Origin: Nocardioides sp. BGMRC 2183
GTDB lineage: Bacteria; Actinomycetota; Actinomycetes; Propionibacteriales; Nocardioidaceae
Assembly (NCBI GenBank): GCA_008123405.1
Contig: VSSA01000003.1
Location: forward strand, 124,001 to 188,000
DNA: 64,000 bases
Reading direction: 5' to 3'
In this document: piece by piece, positions 26,425 through 35,528 of the stretch
Layout: each line of letters starts with the position of its first letter
How positions within the stretch are numbered: the first letter of the stretch is position 1
Made by a program: the position numbers and the translations under genes
The notes under the pieces: model-generated
What the model was told of the DNA's origin: nothing
What the model saw: only the letters and a program-made list of their open reading frames with translations
Databases searched by the model: none

Positions 26425-27306
26425 TCACCGTTCCTCGCGGCCGACGCCGGTGACCGGGCTGCCGTGCAGGGCCTCACGGACCTCGGTGACCTTGGCGAAG
26501 AAGGCCCGGTCCTCGCGGAGCGCATCGTCGCGCGGGACCTCGCGACCGATGCCTGTGGCGACGACTCCGGTGATCCGACCCGGCCGTGGCGACATCACCA
26601 CCACCCGGTCCGCGAGGAAGACCGCCTCGGGGATCGAGTGGGTCACGAAGACCACGGCCGCGCCGGTCTCGGCGCAGATCCGGGCGAGCTCGGCCTGCAT
26701 CCGTTCCCGGGTCATCTCGTCCAGGGCTCCGAACGGCTCGTCCATCAGCAGCAGCCGCGGCTGTTCGGCCAGCGACCGGGCGATCGCCACCCGCTGTTGC
26801 ATGCCGCCGGAGAGTTGGTCGGGGTGGTGCTGGGCGAAGTCGCCGAGTCCGACCAGGTCGAGCAGGTGGGCGACCCGCTCCTTGCGCTGCTTGCGCGGCA
26901 GGTCGTGCAGCTCCAACGGGAGCGCGACGTTGGCGGCGACGGTGCGCCACGGCAACAGGCCGGCCTGCTGGAACGCGATGCCGTAGTCCTGGTCCTCCCG
27001 CGCCCGGGCGGCGGTCTTGCCGAAGACCTCGACCTCCCCCGTGGTCGAGGTCTCCAGGTCGGCGATCACCCGCAGCAGGGTGGACTTGCCGCAGCCCGAC
27101 GGCCCGAGCAACGCGACGAACTCGCCCTCGGCGACGCTGAGGTCGACGTCGGCGAGCGCCTCGACCAGGCCCGCCCGAGTGCGGAAGGTCTTGGTCACGC
27201 CACTGACCTGCACCGCGGGGACGCCGATCGGCCCGGGCAGGCTGGGCGGGAACGAGGGGCTCGGGCGATCTGCTGCACCCGCCGGCTCGGACATCTGCTC
27301 GATCAT
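26425..27306 (-). CDS. ABC transporter ATP-binding protein
   Basis: A 293-residue NitT/TauT-type ATPase. Walker A is GPSGCGKST (K74), the Q-loop is AFQQAGLLPW, the signature is LSGGMQQ (165-171), Walker B is LLLMDEP (D189, E190) and the H-loop is FVTHS. The ATG at 27306 overlaps the stop of the upstream permease (ATGA), so it is preferred over an ATG 12 bases later. The N-terminal 30 residues are Pro/Ser-rich. It energises uptake through the flanking permeases. Confidence 0.92.
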   Translation of the reverse strand: MIEQMSEPAGAADRPSPSFPPSLPGPIGVPAVQVSGVTKTFRTRAGLVEALADVDLSVAEGEFVALLGPSGCGKSTLLRVIADLETSTTGEVEVFGKTAARAREDQDYGIAFQQAGLLPWRTVAANVALPLELHDLPRKQRKERVAHLLDLVGLGDFAQHHPDQLSGGMQQRVAIARSLAEQPRLLLMDEPFGALDEMTRERMQAELARICAETGAAVVFVTHSIPEAVFLADRVVVMSPRPGRITGVVATGIGREVPRDDALREDRAFFAKVTEVREALHGSPVTGVGREER

Positions 27307-28241
27307 GTGGCCTCTCCACGTCGGTACGGGCGCAACAGCACCCCGATCAGGGTCACGAACATCGCTGCCACCAGGCCCAGCGCGACCGCACCGAAGATCG
27401 GCGCCCACGCCTTGGCCGGGTCGCCCGAGGCCTGGCCGGCGTAGGAGACCAGGAGTCGCCCGATCCCGTCGAGGAACCCGGTCGAGACCTCGGCCACGAC
27501 GGTGCCGACGACAGCGCTGGCGGCTCCGAGCCGTAGCGCCGGTAGCAGGTAGGGCACCGCGGAGGGAAGTCGGACCCGCCGCAGGGTGGACCACCAGCCC
27601 GAGGCATAGGAATGCATCAGGTCGGCGTGGATCGCCGAGTGCGACTGGAGTCCGCGCAGCGCACCGATCGCCACCGGGAAGAAGGCGAGATAACTGGCGA
27701 TCAGGGCGACCGACAACCAGGGCGGCCACTCCCATCCGCCGATCTCGATCCGCGCACCCCAGCTGCGCACCACCGGCGCGAAGGCGATCAGCGGCACGGT
27801 CTGGCTGAGCACGATCCAGGGCAGCAGCCCGAGCTCGACGATCCGCAGCCGGGCCATCAGCACCGCCAGGCCGAGGCCCACGGCGGTGCCGACCAGCCAG
27901 CCGACGGCGGCGATGCCGAGCGAGACCAGCGCGGCGTCCGCGACGGTGCGCCACAGCGGTACGGCGCCGGGCAGACTCGTGGTCGGCTCCCCCAACCGCG
28001 CCACCATGTCCCACACGTGCGGCATCGCCAGGTCGGAGGTCCGGGGCAGCACCCGGGTCTCTCCGATCACCACCCCGTCCTCGGGTGCCAGCGCCTTGTA
28101 GCCCTCCCACAGCGCCGCGACGGCGAGCAGACCGAGCATCCCCTGCAGGGGAGCCCGCAGCCGCGCGCCCACGCCGTCCAGCGGACGGGAGCGGAGCCCC
28201 GCCGCGCCGGGTGCGGCCGCCGTCATCGCGGTGGAGGTCAT
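27303..28241 (-). CDS. ABC transporter permease 1 of the pyrimidine-type importer
   Basis: A 312-residue permease with an N-terminal helix (GMLGLLAVAALWEGYKAL), a periplasmic loop of about 50 residues, then five more helices. The coupling region is YASGWWSTLRRVRLPSAVPYLLPALRLGAASAVVGTVVAEVSTG, which matches the NitT/TauT permease class. It ends with an ATGA overlap into the ATPase gene and follows the LLM oxidoreductase by 3 bp, which shows that transporter and enzymes are one transcript. Confidence 0.9.
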   Translation of the reverse strand: MTSTAMTAAAPGAAGLRSRPLDGVGARLRAPLQGMLGLLAVAALWEGYKALAPEDGVVIGETRVLPRTSDLAMPHVWDMVARLGEPTTSLPGAVPLWRTVADAALVSLGIAAVGWLVGTAVGLGLAVLMARLRIVELGLLPWIVLSQTVPLIAFAPVVRSWGARIEIGGWEWPPWLSVALIASYLAFFPVAIGALRGLQSHSAIHADLMHSYASGWWSTLRRVRLPSAVPYLLPALRLGAASAVVGTVVAEVSTGFLDGIGRLLVSYAGQASGDPAKAWAPIFGAVALGLVAAMFVTLIGVLLRPYRRGEAT

Positions 28242-28244
28242 GCC

Positions 28245-29285
28245 TCAGGCCTTCGCCGTGACGTGCTCACGCAACACCGGGATGATCGTCTCGCCGTAGA
28301 CGCGCAGCGTCTCCTCCTTGTTGTCGTGTTGGAGGTAGATCGCGAACTGGTCGACCCCGATCTCCTTGAGGCGCTCGAGCTTGGCGATGTGCTGTTCGGG
28401 GGTGCCCAGGAGACAGAACCGGTCGACGATCTCGTCGGGGACGAAGTCGACGTGGTCGTTGTCGGCCTTGCCGTGGGTGTTGTAGTCGTAGCCGGTGCGG
28501 CCCTTGATGTAGTCCACCAGGACCTGGGGAAACCCTGCGTTGCCGTCCTGCCCCTCGCCGTACTTGGCGACGATGTCGGCGATGTGGTTGCCGACCATCC
28601 CGCCGAACCAGCGGGTCTGGTCCAGCATGTGCTGGCGGGACTCCGGCGTGTCCTCGCCGAGGTAGGCAGGTGCGGCGACGCAGAAGGTGAGGGCGTCAGG
28701 GTCGCGCCCGGCCGCCGCGGCGGCCTCCCGCACCCGTCCGATCATCCACTCCGCGACGTCGACGTCGGCGAGCTGCAGGATGAACCCGTCCCCGGCCTCG
28801 CCCGCCGCCTTGAGCGCCATCGGCCCGTAGGCCGCGATCCACACCTCGAGCTCGGAGGAGCGCGCCCACGGGAACCGCAAGGTGGCTCCGTTGTGCTCGA
28901 CTGCCCGGCAGTTGCCGAGCTCGCGGATCACGTGGCTCGCCTCGCGCACCTCCTTCAACGTGCACGGGCGGCCGTTGAGCACCCGCACCGCGGAGTCGCC
29001 GCGTCCGATCCCGACCACGGTGCGATTGCCGTACATCTCGTTGAGGGTGGCGAAGACCGACGCGGTCACCGTCCAGTCACGGGTGGCCGGGTTGGTCACC
29101 ATCGGCCCCACCACGACCCGGTTGGTCTCGGCCAGGATCTGGCTGTAGATGACGTAGGGCTCCTGCCAGAGCAGGTGGCTGTCGAAGGTCCACACGTAGT
29201 CGAAGCCGTGCTCCTCGGCCTGCTTGGCCAGGCCGACGGTGCGCCAAGCCGGTGGGTTGGTCTGCAGGACGACGCCGAAGTCCAT
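28245..29285 (-). CDS. LLM-class F420-dependent oxidoreductase (TIGR03842-like)
   Basis: A 346-residue luciferase-like TIM-barrel protein, closest in pattern to the TIGR03842 group. MDFGVVLQTNPPAW opens the barrel, FDYVWTFDSHLLWQEPYV follows, and VVGIGRGDSAVRVLNG forms the phosphate-binding region seen in F420-binding relatives. No partner flavin reductase is adjacent. It lies between dihydropyrimidinase and the importer, where a pyrimidine pathway needs an enzyme to reduce uracil or thymine to the 5,6-dihydro form. The usual two-subunit dehydrogenase is absent here. RutA, which attacks uracil by another route, is also LLM family. The reaction remains unproven. Confidence 0.83.
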   Translation of the reverse strand: MDFGVVLQTNPPAWRTVGLAKQAEEHGFDYVWTFDSHLLWQEPYVIYSQILAETNRVVVGPMVTNPATRDWTVTASVFATLNEMYGNRTVVGIGRGDSAVRVLNGRPCTLKEVREASHVIRELGNCRAVEHNGATLRFPWARSSELEVWIAAYGPMALKAAGEAGDGFILQLADVDVAEWMIGRVREAAAAAGRDPDALTFCVAAPAYLGEDTPESRQHMLDQTRWFGGMVGNHIADIVAKYGEGQDGNAGFPQVLVDYIKGRTGYDYNTHGKADNDHVDFVPDEIVDRFCLLGTPEQHIAKLERLKEIGVDQFAIYLQHDNKEETLRVYGETIIPVLREHVTAKA

Positions 29286-29317
29286 GGTGTTCCTCTCGGG
29301 TGATGGGGGTGGCGGGC

Positions 29318-30760
29318 TCAGGTCAGGTACTGGGTGAGCTCGCGCTTGAGGTACTGCCCGTGGCCCGCGCGACCGTGATAGGTGCCGTCCGAGACCAGCA
29401 CCGTGCCGCGACTGATCACCACGTCGACGTGACCGTCGATCTCGAAGCCCTCCCAGGCGGAGTGGTCCATCGCCATGTGGTGCGTTCGCCCCTCGCCCAT
29501 GCCGATCGAGGTGTGGCCGTTCGGGTCGTAGACCACGATGTCGGCGTCGGCGCCGGGAGCGATGACCCCCTTGCGTCCGTAGAGGCCGAACATCCGCGCC
29601 GGCGTGGTGGAGGTGATCTCCACCCACCGCTCCAGGCTGATCCGCCCGGTGACCACGCCCTGGTACATCAGGTCCATCCGGTGCTCGATCGAGCCGATCC
29701 CGTTGGGGATCGCCCGGAAGTCGCCCTTGCCGAGCTCCTTCTGGTCCTTCATGCAGAACGGGCAGTGGTCGGTGGAGACCATCTGTAGGTCGTTGGTGCG
29801 CAGGCCGGCCCACATCGCGTCGAGGTGGCCCTCCTCCTTCGACCGCAGCGGCGTGGAGCAGACCCATTTGGCGCCCTCGAAGTCGCCCCACTCCTCGCTG
29901 ACCGCCGCCAGCTGCTCCTCCAAGGAGAGGTAGAGGTACTGCGGGCAGGTCTCTCCGAAGACGTTCTTGCCGCGGTCGCGAGCCGCCGCGAGCTGCGCCA
30001 CCGCCTGCTGCGCGCTGACGTGGACGACGTACAACGGGGCGCCGGTGACGTCGGCCAGCATGATCGCCCGGTGGGTGGCCTCCTCCTCCATCTGCCACGC
30101 ACGGGCGATGCCGTGGAAGTACGGCGAGGTCTTCCCCGCGTTGTAGAGCTGCTCGGCCAGTACGTCGATGGCCGGGCCGTTCTCGGCGTGCATCATCGTC
30201 ATCAGGCCGGTATCCGCAGCCACCTGCATGGCCCGCAGCACCTGGGCGTCGTCGGAGTAGAAGACGCCTGGATAGGCCATGAAGAGCTTGTAGGAGGTGA
30301 TCCCCTCGTCGACCAGGGTCTGCATCGCCTTCAACGAATGCTCGTCGACGCCGCCGATGATCTGGTGGAACCCGTAGTCGATCGCGCAGTTGCCGCGCGC
30401 CTTGTCGTGCCAGGTGGCCAGCCCGTCCTCGACCCGCTCGCCGTACTTCTGCACCGCGAAGTCGATGATCGAGGTGGTGCCACCCCAGGCGGCGGCCCGG
30501 GTGCCGGTCTCGAAGGTGTCGATGGCGTGGGTGCCGCCGAACGGCAGCTCCATGTGGGTGTGGGCGTCGATGCCGCCGGGGATCACGTACTTTCCGGTCG
30601 CATCGACGACTCGGTCGACGCTGGCGGCGAGGTCGCTGCCCAGCACCGTGGAGCCGGGTGCCAGCACCGCGACGATCTGCTCACCGTCGACCAGGACATC
30701 GGCCTCGGTGCGGCCGGTGGCGGTCACCACGGTGCCGCCCTTGATCAGCAAGGTGCTCAT
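29318..30760 (-). CDS. hydA: Dihydropyrimidinase / hydantoinase
   Basis: A 480-residue cyclic amidohydrolase that opens dihydrouracil or dihydrothymine to N-carbamoyl-beta-amino acids. The binuclear metal site is complete: H67 and H69 (GIDAHTHM), K158 (SYKLFMAYPG, the carboxylated Lys), H191 (MMHAEN), H247 (VVHVSAQ) and D331 (STDHCPF). Length and motifs match D-hydantoinase/DHPase rather than allantoinase or dihydroorotase. It follows the nitrilase-family gene by 40 bp and precedes the LLM gene by 32 bp. In this context, with beta-ureidopropionase and an omega-transaminase, the pyrimidine role is stronger than a plain hydantoin role. Confidence 0.93.
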   Translation of the reverse strand: MSTLLIKGGTVVTATGRTEADVLVDGEQIVAVLAPGSTVLGSDLAASVDRVVDATGKYVIPGGIDAHTHMELPFGGTHAIDTFETGTRAAAWGGTTSIIDFAVQKYGERVEDGLATWHDKARGNCAIDYGFHQIIGGVDEHSLKAMQTLVDEGITSYKLFMAYPGVFYSDDAQVLRAMQVAADTGLMTMMHAENGPAIDVLAEQLYNAGKTSPYFHGIARAWQMEEEATHRAIMLADVTGAPLYVVHVSAQQAVAQLAAARDRGKNVFGETCPQYLYLSLEEQLAAVSEEWGDFEGAKWVCSTPLRSKEEGHLDAMWAGLRTNDLQMVSTDHCPFCMKDQKELGKGDFRAIPNGIGSIEHRMDLMYQGVVTGRISLERWVEITSTTPARMFGLYGRKGVIAPGADADIVVYDPNGHTSIGMGEGRTHHMAMDHSAWEGFEIDGHVDVVISRGTVLVSDGTYHGRAGHGQYLKRELTQYLT

Positions 30761-30800
30761 GTGTGCGTCCTCCTGCTCGTCGTGTTGCTCGTCGTACGGC

Positions 30801-31649
30801 TCAGGGCCGGGTGATCGCGGTGTAGGAGTCGGGCCGGCGGTCCCGGTAGAACTGCCAGTCGTCGCGCATCTGCTGGACCAGATCCAGCTCCAGGTCGCGG
30901 ACCAGCAGCTCCTCCTTCTCGCTGCTGCCCAGGTCGCCGACGAAGTTGCCGCGGGGGTCGATCACCTGACTGGTGCCGTAGAAGTTCACCGCCTCGTCGC
31001 CGTACTCGTTGTCCTCCAGCCCCACCCTGTTGGGCTGCAGCACGAAGTAGCCGTTGGCGACCGCGGCGCACGGTCCCTCGACCTCCCACAGCCGGTTGGA
31101 GAGGCCGGGCTTGGTGGCGTTGGGGTTGAACACGATGTGCGCGCCGTTCAGCCCGAACTCACGCCACCCCTCGGGGAAGTGCCGGTCGTAGCAGATGTAG
31201 GCGGCGATGGTGCCGACCGCGGTCTCGAAGACCGGGTAGCCGAGGTTGCCGGGGCGGAAGTAGAACTTCTCCCAGAACTTCTCCACGTGCGGGATGTGGT
31301 TCTTGCGGTACTTGCCGAGCACGGCGCCGTCCGCGTCAACGATCACCGCGGTGTTGTAGTAGACGCCGGTCTGCTCCTCCTCGTAGATCGGCAGGACCAT
31401 CACCTGGCCGAGCTCCTTGGCCAGCGCAGCGAAGCGCTGCACGATCGGTCCGTCGGCGGGCTCGGCGTAGCGGTAGTACTTCTGGTCCTGGGTGATCCCG
31501 AAGTAGGGGCCGTAGAAGAGCTCCTGGAAGCACATCACCTGAGCGCCTTCGGCGGCCGCGTCCCGCGCGAACTGCTCGTGCTTGTCGAGCATGGACTCCT
31601 TGTCGCCGGTCCAGGTCGTCTGGCTGATGGCGGCACGCACGATCGTCAT
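30801..31649 (-). CDS. Beta-ureidopropionase-type nitrilase/amidohydrolase
   Basis: A 282-residue C-N hydrolase. The catalytic triad is E43 (CFQELFYG), K116 (KYRKNHIPH) and C153 (YICYDRHFPEG). The segments FYFRPGNLGYPVFET and NPNATKPGLSNRLWEVEG are typical of the N-carbamoyl-beta-alanine/putrescine amidase group. It would release CO2 and ammonia from N-carbamoyl-beta-alanine made by the next enzyme, hydantoinase. AGGGAGG precedes the ATG at 31649. As the first gene of the nine-gene operon it lies next to the divergent MocR regulator, the natural controller. Confidence 0.9.
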   Translation of the reverse strand: MTIVRAAISQTTWTGDKESMLDKHEQFARDAAAEGAQVMCFQELFYGPYFGITQDQKYYRYAEPADGPIVQRFAALAKELGQVMVLPIYEEEQTGVYYNTAVIVDADGAVLGKYRKNHIPHVEKFWEKFYFRPGNLGYPVFETAVGTIAAYICYDRHFPEGWREFGLNGAHIVFNPNATKPGLSNRLWEVEGPCAAVANGYFVLQPNRVGLEDNEYGDEAVNFYGTSQVIDPRGNFVGDLGSSEKEELLVRDLELDLVQQMRDDWQFYRDRRPDSYTAITRP

Positions 31650-31766
31650 GAAGGTCCTCCCTGGGCGCTCCCGGGCTCCCGGTGCTTTTCTGTTATCGTG
31701 GGAGTTGAACATTTCGCCGCGATGACGCGGATGTCAAGGGTTTTCGACAGCCGAAGGCGGCGGATC
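31650..31766. promoter_or_regulatory. Divergent promoter region of pyrimidine operon and MocR gene
   Basis: 117 bp between the first operon gene and the MocR gene. The stretch 31686-31715 (around TTTTCTGTTATCGTGGG and GTTGAACATTT) is the only AT-richer part and should hold the overlapping promoters and MocR sites. I could not assign -10/-35 boxes or a clean operator. Confidence 0.35.
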
Positions 31767-33128
31767 ATGAGCCTCCTCCCCGCCGCGATGGGTCTGACCG
31801 GGCTCGGTGACCGCACGCCCCAAGGCATCGCCGGGGCGATCGGACGGGCCATCCGCTCCGGCGCACTCGCGCCCGGCGAACGCTTGCCGACGGTGCGCGA
31901 CGTGGCCGCGGAGCTGGGGGTCTCCCCCGGCACTGTCAGTGCCGCGTGGCAGGCGTTGCGTCGTACCGGGTTGGTGGTGGCGCGGGGCCGCGCCGGCACC
32001 TTCGTCCGGGACACCCCGACGCCGTGGCTCTCGCCGCGGCAGCGCTCCCTGGTCGGCGCGATCGCCGAGGAGACCCGCTGGGACCTCTCCCGCGGTACGC
32101 CGGATCCGGCGCTGCTCCCCGACCTCGGGCCGGCGCTGCAGCGGGTCGGCCAGCACGCCGGCACCCTGGCCTACCAGGAGGAGCCGGTGCTGCCGAAGCT
32201 GCGCGAGGTGCTCGCGGCGAGCTGGCCCTACCCGGCGGAGGCGATCACCGTGGTCGACGGCGCCACCGACGCGATCGCCCGCGCCTTGGAGCAGGTCGTC
32301 TCCTACGGCGACCGGGTGGTGCTGGAGTCTCCTGGCTTCCCACCGTTCTTCGACCTGGTCGAGGCGCTCGGCGCCGAGGTGGTCCCGGTCGAGCTGGACG
32401 CCGAGGGGATCCGGCCGGAGTCGATGCGGCAGGCGCTCACGACGCGACCGGCGGCGGTCGTGCTGCAGCCCCGGGCGCACAACCCCACCGGGGCGTCGAC
32501 CAGCACGGCACGAGCGGCGGCGCTGGCACGGGTGATCAGACGGGCGGCGGCCGGGGACGACGAGGTCACGGTCCCGTGGATCGTGGAGGACGACCACTCC
32601 GGCGCGATCAGCACCGCACCAGACGTCTCACTCGGCACCCACCTGCCCGAGCGGGTCGTGCACGTCCGCTCCTTCTCCAAGAGCCACGGTCCGGACCTGC
32701 GGATCGCCGCGCTGGGCGGACCGGCGGAGCTGGTGGACCGGATCGTCGCCCGGCGCATGCTCGGCCCGGCGTGGACCTCCCGGATGGTGCAGACCATCCT
32801 GCTCGACCTGCTCACCCACGCCGGCTCGATGGACGCGGTCGGCGAGGCCCGGCGCCAGTACTTCGGCAGGCAGCGCGAACTGGTCGCCCGGCTCGCCGAG
32901 CACGGCGTCGAGGTGCCGCTGCCCGACGGGATCAACCTGTGGCTGCCGGTCGCGGACGAGGCCGCCGCCACCACGGCGCTCGCGGCCGCCGGCATCCGCG
33001 TCGCCGGAGGAGCACCGTTCCTGGCCGAGCCGGGGTCCGGCACCCCGCACGTCCGGGTCACCGCGGGCGTCGTACCGGCGGGGGAGGCGGGCGGCGTCGC
33101 GGCTGCCATCGCCGCCGCCGCTCGCTGA
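31767..33128 (+). CDS. MocR-type (GntR/aminotransferase) transcriptional regulator
   Basis: A 453-residue fusion of a GntR winged helix and a class I aminotransferase fold. The DNA-binding domain spans about 18-80 (GAIGRAIRSGALAPGERLPTVRDVAAELGVSPGTVSAAWQAL). The PLP lysine is K305 in VRSFSKSHGPDLRI, with the NPTG motif near 239-242 and the cofactor Asp in VEDDHSG. MocR proteins sense PLP adducts with amines, so beta-alanine or 3-aminoisobutyrate, products of the divergent operon, would be logical signals. ATG 31767 is preferred; ATGs at 31722 and 31731 are alternatives without good ribosome sites. Its stop lies inside the first unit of the palindrome array. Confidence 0.88.
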   Translation: MSLLPAAMGLTGLGDRTPQGIAGAIGRAIRSGALAPGERLPTVRDVAAELGVSPGTVSAAWQALRRTGLVVARGRAGTFVRDTPTPWLSPRQRSLVGAIAEETRWDLSRGTPDPALLPDLGPALQRVGQHAGTLAYQEEPVLPKLREVLAASWPYPAEAITVVDGATDAIARALEQVVSYGDRVVLESPGFPPFFDLVEALGAEVVPVELDAEGIRPESMRQALTTRPAAVVLQPRAHNPTGASTSTARAAALARVIRRAAAGDDEVTVPWIVEDDHSGAISTAPDVSLGTHLPERVVHVRSFSKSHGPDLRIAALGGPAELVDRIVARRMLGPAWTSRMVQTILLDLLTHAGSMDAVGEARRQYFGRQRELVARLAEHGVEVPLPDGINLWLPVADEAAATTALAAAGIRVAGGAPFLAEPGSGTPHVRVTAGVVPAGEAGGVAAAIAAAAR

Positions 33129-33262
33129 CCCGGCTCAAACGCACATCTGTTTTCCGCTGACCCGGCTCAAACGCACGCGCCGGAAACGCACCGACCCGGC
33201 TCAAATGCAGCTGCATTTGAGCCGGGTCGGCATCAATTCCGTGCGCGTTTGCGCCGGGTCGG
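33124..33262. repeat. Repeat array with a 40-bp perfect palindrome
   Basis: The unit GACCCGGCTCAAACGCA occurs directly at about 33127 and 33159. A variant ending ATGCAG (33191-33210) is followed at once by its exact reverse complement (33211-33230), giving a 40-bp palindrome with centre CAGCTG. A further inverted, diverged copy lies at 33241-33262. The array separates converging mocR and fadB genes and includes the mocR stop, so it may be a bidirectional terminator. The last copy shares a 20-mer with the alkB gene (42187-42206). Confidence 0.75.
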
Positions 33263-33265
33263 CGA

Positions 33266-35476
33266 TCAGGCGGGGAAGGACCCGCCCGACGCGGCGAGGT
33301 CACGCAGCCACGGGGTGGCGGAGAAGCGGTCGCCGTACTTCGCGGCCAGCTCGTCGGCCCGCTTCACGAAGGCAGAGAGACCGATCTCGCCGGACTCCTT
33401 GTCCTCGTAGCCGGTCATGAACTGGGCGGCACCACCGGTCATCGGAGGGAAGCCGATGCCCATGATCGAGCCGATGTTCGCCGCCGCGGCGGAGGTGATC
33501 ACGCCCTCCTCGAAGCACTTCGCGGTCTCCAGCGCCTCGGCGAACATCATCCGGTCGCGGATGTCCTCGATCGGGATCTGGTCCTCGGCCACCGGGAAGA
33601 GCTCAACGAGCCCGTCCCAGAGCGAGTCGCGCTTGCCGTCGACGTACTCGTAGAAGCCGGCGCCGCGCAGGCGACCGGGGCGTCCGGCCTCGAGCATCCG
33701 GGTGACCACGACCTGGCCCGGGTGCGGCGTGTACGGCGTGCCGTCCCGCTCGGCCGCCTCCTGGGTGGCCTTCCCGATCTTGGCCATCAACTCCATGTTG
33801 AGCTCGTCGGTCAGCTGCAGGACCGGGGCCGGGTAGCCGGCCGAGGTCGTGCCCCGTTCGATGCTCCACGGGTGGATCCCCTCGGCGAGCATGGCCAGAC
33901 CCTCGTTGACCATGAAGCCGATGACCCGCGAGGTGTAGAAGCCGCGGCTGTCGTTGACCACGATCGGGGTCTTGCGCATCTGCAGCACCACGTCGTAGGC
34001 CTTGGCCAGCGCCTCGTCGGAGGTCTCCTTGCCGGAGATGATCTCCACCAGCGGCATCTTGTCGACCGGCGAGAAGAAGTGCAGGCCGATGAAGCGCGCG
34101 CGGTCCGCCTGGTTCTCCAGGCCGTTGGCCAGCTCGGTGATCGGCAGCGTGGAGGTGTTGGAGCAGAGCAGTGCGTCCGGGGCCAAGTGCGGCAGGACCT
34201 CGGCGAAGACCTTGGCCTTGAGCGCCGGGTCCTCGAAGACCGCCTCGATCACGATGTCGGCGCCGGCCGCGGCGGCCGGGTCGTCGGTCGCGGTGATCCG
34301 GCCGAGCAGCTCGGCCTTCTTCTCCTCCGTGCTCTTGCCGCGGCTGATCGCCTTGTCCAGGAGGCCAGCGGAGTAGGACTTCCCCTTCTCGGCCGCCTCG
34401 ACCGAGACGTCCTTGAGGACCACCTCCGCGCCGGCCTTGGCCATGACGTAGGCGATGCCGGCGCCCATCATGCCGGCGCCGAGGACGACGACCTTCTGCG
34501 CCGTGTACTTGTCGATCCCCTGTGGCCGCAGCGAGCCGGAGTTGATCGCCTGCAGGTCGAAGAAGAACGCCTGGATGGTGTTCTTCGAGGCCTGGCTGGT
34601 GAGCAGGCTGACGAAGTAGCGCGACTCGATCCGCGAGGCGGTGTCGAAGTCGACCTGGGCGCCCTCGACAGCGGCGGACATGATCGCCCGGGTGGCCGGG
34701 AAGACAGCACCCTTGGTCTGCTTGCGCAGGATCGCCGGGAACGCCGGGAGGAAGCCGGCGAGCGCCGGGGACGACGGCTTCCCGCCGGGCATCTTGTAAC
34801 CGGGGGCATCCCACGGCTGTACGCCGGCCGCCTCGTCGTCAGCGTTCGCCTTGATCCAGGTCTTGGCCGCCGGGACCAGCTCCTCGCGGGTGGCGACCAG
34901 CTCGTCGACCAGGCCCTTCTTCAGCGCCGCCTGCGGGTTGAACTGCGTGCCCTGGAGCAGGAAGTCCATCAGCGCGCTCTGCAGGCCGAACATCCGCACG
35001 GTGCGGGTGACACCGCCACCGGCCGGAAGCAGACCGAGCGTGGACTCGGGGAGCCCGATCTTGACCGAGCGGTCGTCGACGGCGATCCGGTGGTTGCAGG
35101 CCAGCGTGATCTCGCAGCCCCCACCGAGCGCGGCACCGTTGATCGCGGCGACGACCGGCTTGGGGAACTTCTCCAGGCGGCGCAGCGAGGCCTTGACCTT
35201 CTCGCACTGCGCGAAGACGGCCTCGCCGTCGTCCTTGGAGGACTTCATCATGTTCTTCAGGTCGCCGCCGGCGAAGAAGGTCTTCTTCGCGCTGGCGACG
35301 ACGACGCCGGTCACCGAGTCGGCCTCGTCGTACAGGCGGTTGACGCAGGCGTCCATCGAGCTCAGGTAGAGCTCGTTCATGGTGTTGGCGCTCTGGTTCG
35401 GGTCGTCCAGGGTCAGGGTGACGATGCCGTCGGCGTCCTTCTCGTAGCGCACGGCGGTCTGGGTGTCAGTGCTCAT
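33266..35476 (-). CDS. fadB: Fatty acid oxidation complex alpha subunit (enoyl-CoA hydratase / 3-hydroxyacyl-CoA dehydrogenase)
   Basis: A 736-residue bifunctional beta-oxidation enzyme. The N-terminal crotonase domain (about 1-190) has the oxyanion loop [13 protein letters not shown] and both catalytic Glu candidates (E122, E144 in [11 protein letters not shown]). The NAD-binding dehydrogenase domain starts near 330 ([18 protein letters not shown]), with the catalytic His in [16 protein letters not shown]. Two C-terminal 3HCDH domains complete it. It follows fadA by 52 bp as the second gene of the operon and should form an alpha2beta2 complex with it. Control is probably by the MerR protein through the operator upstream of fadA. 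Confidence 0.94.
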   Translation of the reverse strand: MSTDTQTAVRYEKDADGIVTLTLDDPNQSANTMNELYLSSMDACVNRLYDEADSVTGVVVASAKKTFFAGGDLKNMMKSSKDDGEAVFAQCEKVKASLRRLEKFPKPVVAAINGAALGGGCEITLACNHRIAVDDRSVKIGLPESTLGLLPAGGGVTRTVRMFGLQSALMDFLLQGTQFNPQAALKKGLVDELVATREELVPAAKTWIKANADDEAAGVQPWDAPGYKMPGGKPSSPALAGFLPAFPAILRKQTKGAVFPATRAIMSAAVEGAQVDFDTASRIESRYFVSLLTSQASKNTIQAFFFDLQAINSGSLRPQGIDKYTAQKVVVLGAGMMGAGIAYVMAKAGAEVVLKDVSVEAAEKGKSYSAGLLDKAISRGKSTEEKKAELLGRITATDDPAAAAGADIVIEAVFEDPALKAKVFAEVLPHLAPDALLCSNTSTLPITELANGLENQADRARFIGLHFFSPVDKMPLVEIISGKETSDEALAKAYDVVLQMRKTPIVVNDSRGFYTSRVIGFMVNEGLAMLAEGIHPWSIERGTTSAGYPAPVLQLTDELNMELMAKIGKATQEAAERDGTPYTPHPGQVVVTRMLEAGRPGRLRGAGFYEYVDGKRDSLWDGLVELFPVAEDQIPIEDIRDRMMFAEALETAKCFEEGVITSAAAANIGSIMGIGFPPMTGGAAQFMTGYEDKESGEIGLSAFVKRADELAAKYGDRFSATPWLRDLAASGGSFPA

Positions 35477-35528
35477 CTGTCTCTTCCGGGTCTTGTCAGC
35501 TCGAGGTGGGCGGCTGGTCTGATCGCGC

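Noticed and set aside
28245-29285. LLM protein as RutA or bacterial luciferase
   Set aside because: No Rut pathway partners (rutB-F) or flavin reductase lie nearby, and the neighbours are those of the reductive pathway instead.
33124-33262. Repeat array as a CRISPR
   Set aside because: Only a few units in mixed orientation, with irregular short spacing and no cas genes.
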